Source: Klebsiella aerogenes | GTDB lineage: Bacteria > Pseudomonadota > Gammaproteobacteria > Enterobacterales > Enterobacteriaceae | Assembly (NCBI GenBank): GCA_029027985.1 | Contig: CP119076.1 | Span: forward strand, 744,001 to 808,000 | Direction: 5' to 3' | Length of the DNA stretch: 64,000 nucleotides | In this document: positions 57,060 to 64,000 of the stretch, piece after piece | Numbering within the stretch: position 1 is the first letter of the stretch | How the letters are laid out: every line of letters begins with the position of its first letter | Program-made: the position numbers and the translations under genes | Notes under the pieces: model-generated | The model's input: the letters and a program-made list of their open reading frames with translations, nothing else | Databases searched by the model: none | Told to the model about the DNA's origin: nothing

Positions 57060-57086
57060 AGGAAGGAAAACGACGTTTTCCTTCCT
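57060..57086 (+). repeat. perfect inverted repeat after fbaA
   Basis: AGGAAGGAAAAC-GAC-GTTTTCCTTCCT, a 12-bp perfect stem 20 bp after the fbaA stop, followed 13 bp later by the terminator at 57100-57128. It may stabilise the mRNA end. Confidence 0.7.
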
Positions 57087-57099
57087 GGCCGGTATAAAA

Positions 57100-57128
57100 A
57101 TGGCTTCCTACGGGAAGCCATTTTTTTT
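57100..57128. terminator. fbaA terminator (possibly bidirectional)
   Basis: ATGGCTTCC-TAC-GGGAAGCCAT followed by T8 on the plus strand; A-rich on the other side, so it could also end the opposite carbamate kinase transcript. Confidence 0.9.
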
Positions 57129-58032
57129 AGCGGGTTACGCAGGTGCCTTTCTTGCCAGCCAGTATCTGCGGCGCATCCTTTAACGCGCCGATAAACGCGC
57201 GATTCCCGGTATGCTCGACAAACTGAATCACCGCTTCCGCTTTCGGACCCATTGCGCCGTCTGGCGCGGCAAACGGCGCGAGCGTAGCAACGGTGACATG
57301 ATGCAGCGGGCGGGCCTGCGGCGTTCCCCAATCGGCATACACGGCATCGGCATCCGTCAGAATCAGCAGATGGTCGGCATTAATCGCGCTGGCAAGCGCC
57401 GCCGCCGTCAGATCTTTATCGATAACCGCTTCCACCCCTCGGTAGCCGTGCGTCCCGGCGACCACCGGGATCCCGCCGCCGCCGCAGCAAATCACCAGAT
57501 GACCGGCATCCATCAGCGTCTCGATCGCCGCGCTATCAACAATATTCAGCGGCTTCGGCGACGGAACGACCCGGCGGATATAACCGCCGTCCGCTTTCAT
57601 CTGCCAACCATAGCGTTTTTCCAACTCCGCCTGCTGCTGCGGCGGATACACCGGGCCGATATATTTACCGGGGGCGGCAAAGGCGTCATCATTCGCCGCT
57701 ACCTCCACGCGGGTCATTAGGGTGCTAACCGGTGTACCGCCAGCGTATTGCATCAACTCCTGGGCGATAGCGAAACCAATCATCCCCTGGCTTTCCGCCA
57801 CCAGAATATCCAGCGGCCAGGCGGGGGACTCGCTATAGGCGGCGTTTTGCAGCGCCAGCAAGCCAACCTGCGGGCCATTGCCGTGTACGATCACCAACTG
57901 ATAATCACGGGCTAATTCAGCCGCCATCCGGGCAAAGAGTTGAATACTGCGCTGCTGGTTTTCCGCGCTAAGCACTTCTCCGCGCTGCAGTAACGCATTA
58001 CCGCCCAGCGCAATGACAATTTTCTTTTTCAT
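57127..58032 (-). CDS. allK: carbamate kinase (AllK/YbcF/ArcC family)
   Basis: 301 residues. KKKIVIALGGNALLQRGEVL at the start and HGNGPQVGLLALQNAA, VVAGTHGYRGVEAVIDKD and the LILTDADAVY segment are typical. It phosphorylates ADP from carbamoyl phosphate, giving ATP, NH3 and CO2. It is divergent from the MFS-fdrA-ylbE-ylbF operon. In E. coli allK (ybcF) is the last gene of the fdrA-ylbE-ylbF-ybcF set for oxamate breakdown, so this is the likely role. Start at 58032; the frame extension to 58122 is unrelated. Confidence 0.88.
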   Translation of the reverse strand: MKKKIVIALGGNALLQRGEVLSAENQQRSIQLFARMAAELARDYQLVIVHGNGPQVGLLALQNAAYSESPAWPLDILVAESQGMIGFAIAQELMQYAGGTPVSTLMTRVEVAANDDAFAAPGKYIGPVYPPQQQAELEKRYGWQMKADGGYIRRVVPSPKPLNIVDSAAIETLMDAGHLVICCGGGGIPVVAGTHGYRGVEAVIDKDLTAAALASAINADHLLILTDADAVYADWGTPQARPLHHVTVATLAPFAAPDGAMGPKAEAVIQFVEHTGNRAFIGALKDAPQILAGKKGTCVTR

Positions 58033-58360
58033 GATGACCTCATTGAACAAAAGGATGTGCGCTAAAAATATCGTTTTAGCGCTCTGGTAATGTGATGAGA
58101 TCGCCACTTCATGGAGAGTCAAAAATATCTCGCCAATAAATATTATATTCGCTGCTTTTATTTAAATATTTTTTAAAGTGATTATTAGATTTTTTTTAAT
58201 AATGCTGATGCCAGTTTTTAGTAATTTAAAACAATAAGTTTTGTGTGACTTTGTTCAAAAGAAATTTGTGGTTAGCCCGATATGGTTACCGTAGTTAAAT
58301 CATCAATCCCTCACGCATCGGCTGTGATGCCATGAGGCGAATATTGCCGGGAGAAAACTT
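58033..58360. other. divergent AT-rich region between allK and the MFS gene
   Basis: 328 bp, very AT-rich, no gene. A possible CRP half-site TGTGACTTTGTTCAAA lies at 58244-58259, and LysR-type T-N11-A motifs are too loose to assign. An AllS-like regulator is encoded downstream, so this is a likely target. Confidence 0.5.
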
Positions 58361-59584
58361 ATGTCAGGAACGTATGAGGTCACCGAGGTGACGAAAAGAA
58401 AAGGAATACCGGCCTGGTGGGTCACGGTATTTCTTTTCTGGTTAGGTTGGGTATTTATGTATGCCGACCGCACGGTATTAAATCCGGTGATGGGGGAACT
58501 GGAAAAAGAGTTTGGTTTAAGCGGCACGCAATTAGGTATTCTCAACTCTGTTTTTTATTTTTCTTACGCTTTGCTGCAGGTCCCGGCGGGAATTCTCGGC
58601 GACAAAATTGGTAAGAAAAAAGTGCTGGTGCCAGGGTTTATTCTGTTCGGCGTATTTACTGCCGTCACCGGTTGGGTAAAAAGCTGGTATATGCTGCTGT
58701 TTGCCCGTGCGATCACCGGCGCTGGCGAGGGAACGTATTATGGCCCGCAGTACGGTTTGTCTTCTGAGCAGATCCCGAAAAAATTCCGTTCGCTGGGTAG
58801 CGCGATTATCAATAGCGGCATGGCCTTCGGTATTGCCCTTGGCCTGATGACGTCGAGCTGGCTGGTTTACGATCTGGGCTATTCATGGCGGATGCCATTC
58901 TACGCCATGGCGGTACCATCGGTGCTGGTCGGGATTGCCATCTGGCTATTCGTGAAAGAGAAAAAGCGTACCGCTGACGCCGACGGTAAGCCGGTGCAAA
59001 AAGGCAAATTTAGCGATCTGCTGAAAAACCGTAATTTAATTCTGACTTATATCATGGTGTTCTGCAGTTTGTTCGGATTCTTCGTGATTCTGACCTGGCT
59101 TCCTTATTATCTGCAAAATGAACGCGGCATTGCCGGTAGTGAAACTGGATTTATTTCATCGCTGGTTGCGTGGATTTCTATTCCCGGCGCGCTGCTGTTC
59201 TCTGGCCTGTCGGATAAATTAGGCCGCCGTAAACCATTAATTCTGTTCCTCGTGCCGGTGGCGATCGCCAGCATGCTGTCAATTATTTGGATGCCGAGCA
59301 TGGGCGGGGTCATCGCCGCGCTGTGCGTGTATGGCCTGGTCGGCAAACTGGCGCTGGATCCGGTGCTGGTGGCGCTGGTTGCCGATAGCGTCGATGAAAC
59401 CAATTACAGCACCGCATTTGGTTTATTTAATTTTATCGGCATGAGCTCATCGATTCTGGCGCCAATTATTGCAGGCGCGGCGCGTGATATTACCGGCAGT
59501 CTGGCATCGAGTTTTTATGTTTCCGCCGGGTTGCTGGTTGTTGGTCTGGTCGCCATGCTGTTTTTAAAAGAAAAACGCACATAA
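58361..59584 (+). CDS. MFS transporter of the oxamate/carbamoyl cluster
   Basis: 407 residues, 12 membrane segments, with MYADRTVLNPVMGELEKEFG and FARAITGAGEGTYYGPQYGL (MFS anion:cation symporter type). First gene of the operon; it probably imports the organic acid that feeds FdrA-YlbE. GGGAG lies ahead of the ATG; fdrA starts 13 bp after its stop. In E. coli the fdrA cluster does not start with such a gene, so this is a variant layout. Confidence 0.87.
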   Translation: MSGTYEVTEVTKRKGIPAWWVTVFLFWLGWVFMYADRTVLNPVMGELEKEFGLSGTQLGILNSVFYFSYALLQVPAGILGDKIGKKKVLVPGFILFGVFTAVTGWVKSWYMLLFARAITGAGEGTYYGPQYGLSSEQIPKKFRSLGSAIINSGMAFGIALGLMTSSWLVYDLGYSWRMPFYAMAVPSVLVGIAIWLFVKEKKRTADADGKPVQKGKFSDLLKNRNLILTYIMVFCSLFGFFVILTWLPYYLQNERGIAGSETGFISSLVAWISIPGALLFSGLSDKLGRRKPLILFLVPVAIASMLSIIWMPSMGGVIAALCVYGLVGKLALDPVLVALVADSVDETNYSTAFGLFNFIGMSSSILAPIIAGAARDITGSLASSFYVSAGLLVVGLVAMLFLKEKRT

Positions 59585-59597
59585 AGAGGTAGCGGTA

Positions 59598-61259
59598 ATG
59601 ATTTACGCTTTTATTAAAAAGGGAAGCTTTCAGGACTCCGTGAGCCTGATGATTATTTCCCGCAAATTAAGTGAACGCCCGGAAGTGGATCAGGTTTCGG
59701 TGATGATGGGAACCCCGGCGAATAAATCGATGCTGGAATCGACCGGTTTCTGGCACCCGGATTTTACCGAAGCCACGCCTAATGATATTTGCGTAGCGGT
59801 ACGCACCCATGAAGCGCAGCCGGAAATCCTCGATTTAATCCGCGAGCAGTTAGAGAAAGAGCTGAGCGCTATCGCCAATGCGTCGGGAAGCTCTACGCAG
59901 CTGATTAAGGCGCGGCGCTGGGAGAGCGCTTGCCAGAAACTGCCGGACGCTAACCTGCTGTTGGTATCGGTGGCTGGCGAGTACGCCGCCGGAGTGGCGA
60001 AAGAGGGGCTGCTGGCGAACAAGAGCGTCATGCTGTTCTCCGATAACGTCTCGCTGGAGCAAGAGGTGGAGCTGAAAACGCTGGCCCGCGAGAAGGGGCT
60101 TATCGTGATGGGGCCGGACTGTGGAACGGCGATGATCGCCGGCAGCCCGCTGGCCTTTGCCAACGTTTTGCCGCAGGGCGGGATTGGCGTGATTGGCGCG
60201 TCAGGGACCGGGATCCAGGAAATCACCTCGCAGGTGGCGTTGCACCAGCAGGGAATTAGCCACGCTATCGGCCTTGGCGGGCGCGATCTCAGCGCTGAAG
60301 TCGGCGGTATCAGCGCCCTGACCGCGCTGGAGATGTTGGCGGCTGACAGCGCGACGCAGGTTATCGCCTTTGTTTCGAAACCGCCGTCGCCGCAGGTTCG
60401 TTCCCGCATTATTGCGGCGATGCAAAAACAGCATAAACCGGTGGTGGCGCTGTTCCTTGGCAGCCGCGCCGAGCAGTGCCGCGAGGGCAACGTCTGGCTG
60501 GCGAATTCGCTGGCGGATGCCGCGCAGTTGTCGGTACTGCTGATGCGCGTGGCGCAGCAGCGGCAGAGCCAGCCGCAGGTCGCGGGCAAGGGAATTTATG
60601 GTTTGTATGCTGGCGGCACCCTCGCCGCCGAGGCTGCGATGCTGCTCTCCGCTAATCTGGGGATCCCTGTGAGCGACAGCCACGCCGACGGCGTGATGCT
60701 GGAAGCCGACGGGCACCGCATTGTCGATCTTGGCGACGATAGCTACACCCTCGGCAGACCGCATCCGATGATCGACCCGACCACCCGTAGCATTGAAATC
60801 GAGAAGCTGGCGGCCATGCCGGAAGTCGGCGTGCTGCTGCTGGATGTAGTGTTGGGCTACGGCGCCTGTGCGGATCCGGCTGGCGCCGTGGTGGAAGCCG
60901 TCGAGCAAGTTCGCGGCAAACGCGCCACACCGTTGGTCGTCATCGCCACCATGACCGGCACAGATGCCGACCCGCAGGGGCGGAGCGGGCAGATCGCCAT
61001 CTTGCGCGAGGCCGGGATTGCGGTGGTGGATACCCTCGAAGAGGCGGTGCTGCTGGCGGTTAGTCTGACGCAGCATCAACCGTCTTGTGAATCGGCAGCG
61101 CACAACCCGCTGCTCGACGGCGTTCAGGTTATCAATGCCGGATTGCGCAGCTTCGCGCTGGATCTGCAAAGCAGCGGTACGCCGGTGGTGCATTACCAGT
61201 GGGCGCCTGTTGCCGGCGGCAACGCTCATCTCGCCAGTTTACTCAAGCAGTTACATTAA
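59598..61259 (+). CDS. fdrA: oxamate carbamoyltransferase subunit AllF (FdrA)
   Basis: 553 residues matching E. coli FdrA (555) from the first residues (MIYAFIKKGSFQDSVSLMI). It has a CoA-ligase-like fold: GVIGASGTGIQEITSQVAL, GPDCGTAMIAG and GIYGLYAGGTLAAEA near residue 330. FdrA (AllF), YlbE (AllG) and YlbF (AllH) are known to make up oxamate carbamoyltransferase, which produces oxamate and carbamoyl phosphate from oxalurate-type substrates. It starts 13 bp after the MFS gene. Confidence 0.92.
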   Translation: MIYAFIKKGSFQDSVSLMIISRKLSERPEVDQVSVMMGTPANKSMLESTGFWHPDFTEATPNDICVAVRTHEAQPEILDLIREQLEKELSAIANASGSSTQLIKARRWESACQKLPDANLLLVSVAGEYAAGVAKEGLLANKSVMLFSDNVSLEQEVELKTLAREKGLIVMGPDCGTAMIAGSPLAFANVLPQGGIGVIGASGTGIQEITSQVALHQQGISHAIGLGGRDLSAEVGGISALTALEMLAADSATQVIAFVSKPPSPQVRSRIIAAMQKQHKPVVALFLGSRAEQCREGNVWLANSLADAAQLSVLLMRVAQQRQSQPQVAGKGIYGLYAGGTLAAEAAMLLSANLGIPVSDSHADGVMLEADGHRIVDLGDDSYTLGRPHPMIDPTTRSIEIEKLAAMPEVGVLLLDVVLGYGACADPAGAVVEAVEQVRGKRATPLVVIATMTGTDADPQGRSGQIAILREAGIAVVDTLEEAVLLAVSLTQHQPSCESAAHNPLLDGVQVINAGLRSFALDLQSSGTPVVHYQWAPVAGGNAHLASLLKQLH

Positions 61260-61275
61260 GTTCAGAGGTATGGAT

Positions 61276-62538
61276 ATGTACTCATCTATTGCACAGGCTA
61301 ACGAAGCCATTATCGAACGAATGAAAGCCGCGCGCCCGCATTGGGTTGCGGTACGCCCTGCGAAAGACGCGGTGGCTGAATTATCTTCTGGACGTAAATT
61401 ACTGCACGCCGGGCCGCCGATCGCCTGGCTGGAGATGACCGGGCCGATGCGCGGAGCCTGTATTGGCGCGTCGTTGTTTGAAGGGTGGGCGGCGAGCGAA
61501 GAAGACGCCGTGCGCATGCTGGAGCAGGGCGAGGTGGAATTCATCCCTTGTCATCACGTGGGCGCAGTAGGACCGATGGGCGGGATCACCTCGGCGAATA
61601 TGCCGGTGCTGGTGGTGCGCGATGTGGTTCATGGCAATCAATCGTGCTGCAACCTTAATGAAGGGATTGGCAAAGTGATGCGCTTTGGGGCCTACGGCGA
61701 GGACGTGCAGATGCGTCTGCGCTGGATGCGCGATACCCTCGCGCCGGTGCTGCAGGACGCGCTGTCGCGCATGGAAAACGGCATTGACCTGACGGCAATG
61801 ATGGCGCAGGCAATTACCATGGGGGATGAGTTTCACCAGCGTAATATCGCCGCTTCATCGCTGCTGCTGCGTACGCTGTCGCCGGTGATTGCTGGTCTGG
61901 ATCGGCCGAATGCAGAGATTGTCGCGGTATTGCAGTTCCTTAGCGTGACCGATCAGTTTTTCCTTAACCTGGCGATGGCCTACAGCAAAGCGGTGATGGA
62001 TGCGGCGGCGGAAATTAAAGCCGGTTCAGTGGTGACCGCGATGACCCGCAACGGTCGCGAGTTTGGCATTCGCGTTAGCGGTACCGGCGACCGCTGGTTT
62101 ACCGCGCCGGTGAATACGCCGCAGGGGCTGTTCTTCACCGGCTACAGTCAGGCCGACGCCAACCCGGATATCGGCGATAGCGCGATTACCGAAACGCTGG
62201 GGATCGGCGGGGCGGCGATGATTGCCGCCCCGGGCGTCACGCGCTTTGTCGGCGCAGGTGGAATGGGCGCTGCGCTGGAGACCTCGGAAGAGATGTCTGA
62301 AATTTACCTCGCCAACAACCCGCTGTTCCAGATCCCTTCCTGGGATTTCAAGGGCGCCTGTCTGGGGCTGGATGTTCGTCGGGTCGTGGAGACTGGTATC
62401 ACGCCGCTTATCAATACCGGGATCGCCCATCGCGAAGCGGGTATTGGTCAGGTTGGGGCGGGAACCGTCCGGGCGCCGTTGTTGTGCTTTGAGAAAGCGC
62501 TGGAAGCGCTGGCGGAACTGCACCATATCACCGCCTGA
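61276..62538 (+). CDS. ylbE: oxamate carbamoyltransferase subunit AllG (YlbE, DUF1116)
   Basis: 420 residues, E. coli YlbE-like (MYSSIAQANEAIIERMKAA). Contains PCHHVGAVGPMGGITSANMP and GTVRAPLLCFEKALEAL. The ATG at 61276 has AGAGG seven bases ahead; the ATG two codons earlier is too close to it. Partner of FdrA and YlbF in the carbamoyltransferase complex. Confidence 0.92.
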   Translation: MYSSIAQANEAIIERMKAARPHWVAVRPAKDAVAELSSGRKLLHAGPPIAWLEMTGPMRGACIGASLFEGWAASEEDAVRMLEQGEVEFIPCHHVGAVGPMGGITSANMPVLVVRDVVHGNQSCCNLNEGIGKVMRFGAYGEDVQMRLRWMRDTLAPVLQDALSRMENGIDLTAMMAQAITMGDEFHQRNIAASSLLLRTLSPVIAGLDRPNAEIVAVLQFLSVTDQFFLNLAMAYSKAVMDAAAEIKAGSVVTAMTRNGREFGIRVSGTGDRWFTAPVNTPQGLFFTGYSQADANPDIGDSAITETLGIGGAAMIAAPGVTRFVGAGGMGAALETSEEMSEIYLANNPLFQIPSWDFKGACLGLDVRRVVETGITPLINTGIAHREAGIGQVGAGTVRAPLLCFEKALEALAELHHITA

Positions 62539-62578
62539 TTGGAAAAAGGGGCGGCCTCGCCGCCCCGGAGTCACCGCG

Positions 62579-63412
62579 ATGAAAACGATCAACGCACTTG
62601 CCTGCACGGGCCTTGAGCAGCTGGCGGACGGCGTGTGGCAACGCCATAGCCAATTTTCGCAGGCGATCAATTTTTGCCACGCCGATGGCTCCCTGCTGAC
62701 GTTATTCCGCTATGGCAAAGGGATAGGTCCGACGGGCATTCTGATGAGCAGCGCGCAGTTTGCACGGCTGGGGCATCTGACGCGGCTGGTCAAACACGGG
62801 GCGTTACTGTGGGGGGCGGGCGTGCTGATTCGTCCACGCCGGACGCTCAAATTACCTCTCCACACCGGCAATGCGCTCCCTCTCGATCTTTCTGCTTATT
62901 CCCACTCCAGCGGGCTGTGCGGCGCGCTCAATCAGCCACTGGCGGATATGCCGTTTTATTCATCATTAGTCAGCGAGCTTGAGCGTTGGTACCGCGGCGA
63001 GCGTCCGGACTGGCGCTGGCTTATCGGCAACGGGCCGGGATTAACCCCCAGCGGCGATGATATGCTTGCCGGGATGTTGGCGGCGCTGCACGGCGCGGGG
63101 TTTTCCTGCTGCCTGAAATCATTTATCCCCCCGGCGGATCAACTTGTGTCGCTGACAACTTCGGTAAGCTGTAGCTACCTGAATAGCGCCAGACGGGGCG
63201 AGTTTTCGCTACCGGTCGTTAAAGTGATGCGCGGGCTGCAGTCGACAAGCGATCCGCAGCGGGCTATTCAGCGCTTGCTGGCGGTTGGCCATACTTCAGG
63301 CGCTGATACGCTACTGGGAATTGCATTCGCGCAGCATTGGTTACAGAAAGTGGACTCAAGGAGAATGCATGCTCGATCAGGAAACCATCCGCACGTTTAT
63401 TCAGGTCGCTGA
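62579..63412 (+). CDS. ylbF: AllH/YlbF-like protein, DUF2877
   Basis: 277 residues with the DUF2877 signature [24 protein letters not shown] near residue 145. It matches E. coli YlbF, the third subunit gene of the oxamate carbamoyltransferase set. GGAG lies nine bases before the ATG. Its C-terminal 15 codons overlap the start of the LysR gene, which is read in another frame. Confidence 0.87.
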   Translation: MKTINALACTGLEQLADGVWQRHSQFSQAINFCHADGSLLTLFRYGKGIGPTGILMSSAQFARLGHLTRLVKHGALLWGAGVLIRPRRTLKLPLHTGNALPLDLSAYSHSSGLCGALNQPLADMPFYSSLVSELERWYRGERPDWRWLIGNGPGLTPSGDDMLAGMLAALHGAGFSCCLKSFIPPADQLVSLTTSVSCSYLNSARRGEFSLPVVKVMRGLQSTSDPQRAIQRLLAVGHTSGADTLLGIAFAQHWLQKVDSRRMHARSGNHPHVYSGR

Positions 63413-64000
63413 GACCGGAAGTTTTTCCCGCGCGGCCAGCACGCTGCATAAAACGCCCGCGGCGATTAGCTATCGCATCAAAACGCTGGAAGAGCAGGTG
63501 GGGACGCAGCTCTTTTTGCGAACGACCCGCTCGGTGAGCCTGACGCTGGCCGGGCAGCATCTGCTTGAGCATTGCCGACAGTGGCTTAACTGGCTCGACG
63601 TGATGCCCGATGAACTCCAGCAAATTAATGCCGGTGTGGAAAGGCAGGTCAATATCGTTATCAATAACCTGCTGTATCAACCGCAAACCGCCGCGGATCT
63701 GCTGACCTGGCTGCATCAGCAGTTTCCCTTTACCCGCTTTCAGATTTCCCGCCAGGTCTATATGGGCGTCTGGGATTCGCTGTTATATGACGATTTCCAA
63801 CTGGCGATTGGCGTCACCGGCTCGGAATCGCTGTCGAACAATATCTCCTTATTGCCGCTCGGTGATATTCGCTGGCAGTTTGTGGTGGCGCAGAACCATC
63901 CGCTTGCCAATCACCCCGCCGCGGTGCTGTCTGATGATATGCTGCGTCGCTATCCAGCGATCAATATCGAGGATACGTCGCGGACGCTAACCCGCCGCGT
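63369..64000 (+). CDS. allS: AllS-like LysR-family transcription regulator, N-terminal part
   Basis: The gene runs off the window; about 210 residues are visible. The LysR helix-turn-helix ([36 protein letters not shown]) and the following region ([40 protein letters not shown]) closely match E. coli AllS, the activator of allantoin use genes. The ATG at 63369 has AAGGAG ahead. It most likely activates the neighbouring carbamoyl cluster and allantoin genes beyond the window. Confidence 0.9.
   Translation, partial: MLDQETIRTFIQVAETGSFSRAASTLHKTPAAISYRIKTLEEQVGTQLFLRTTRSVSLTLAGQHLLEHCRQWLNWLDVMPDELQQINAGVERQVNIVINNLLYQPQTAADLLTWLHQQFPFTRFQISRQVYMGVWDSLLYDDFQLAIGVTGSESLSNNISLLPLGDIRWQFVVAQNHPLANHPAAVLSDDMLRRYPAINIEDTSRTLTRR

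Overview
The window is chromosomal DNA of an enterobacterium closely related to Klebsiella. Most of it is a conserved gene order shared with Escherichia coli: pheV, yqgA, speC, nupG, mltC, yggX, mutY, trmB, yggL, yggN, then hemW, rdgB, yggU, yggT, yggS, yggR, ruvX, yqgE, gshB, rsmE, endA, sprT, galP, metK, yqgB, speA, speB, then loiP, tktA, epd, pgk, fbaA. The proteins match their E. coli counterparts almost end to end. Accessory blocks sit between these genes. The genus call is by resemblance; no species can be fixed from this window alone.
1-4230: the tail of a sialic-acid operon (nanK, nanQ), then an orphan type VI tube gene (hcp) paired with an unknown gene for a glycine/alanine-rich, probably membrane-active protein. 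A 1197-bp IS3-family element (IS407 type) with a broken orfB follows. Then comes the pheV tRNA gene, whose 3' end is duplicated 164 bp away with a row of five small hairpins between the copies.
4400-33990: backbone. Additions are a three-gene CUT2 sugar ABC transporter between yggN and hemW, and a CsgD-like LuxR regulator between yggR and ruvX with an AT-rich upstream region. Polyamine genes (speC, speA, speB, with yqgB and a possible speC leader peptide) and metK, which makes the S-adenosylmethionine used for spermidine, lie on the same stretch.
33988-49820: an accessory catabolic island placed 2 bp after speB. It holds a complete three-component Rieske oxygenase (ferredoxin, oxygenase alpha subunit, FAD reductase), two SDR proteins, a VOC extradiol-type dioxygenase, an alpha/beta hydrolase, a cupin, a NadX-like dehydrogenase, an aldehyde dehydrogenase, a ThDP-dependent enzyme, an IclR regulator, two MFS transporters and an OprD-type porin. 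Three copies of a palindrome GTTTCA-N4-TGAAAC in the divergent promoter region are good candidates for the IclR operator. The content suggests uptake, ring hydroxylation, ring cleavage and processing of an unidentified aromatic compound. This is the most likely undescribed system here.
50199-57039: backbone carbon metabolism (loiP, tktA, epd-pgk-fbaA) with clear CRP-like and Cra-like sites before epd.
57127-64000: a second accessory block, a stand-alone version of the fdrA-ylbE-ylbF-carbamate kinase (allFGHK) module with its own MFS transporter and an AllS-like LysR regulator that runs off the end of the window. By homology it converts an oxamate-type carbamoyl compound to carbamoyl phosphate and then ATP.
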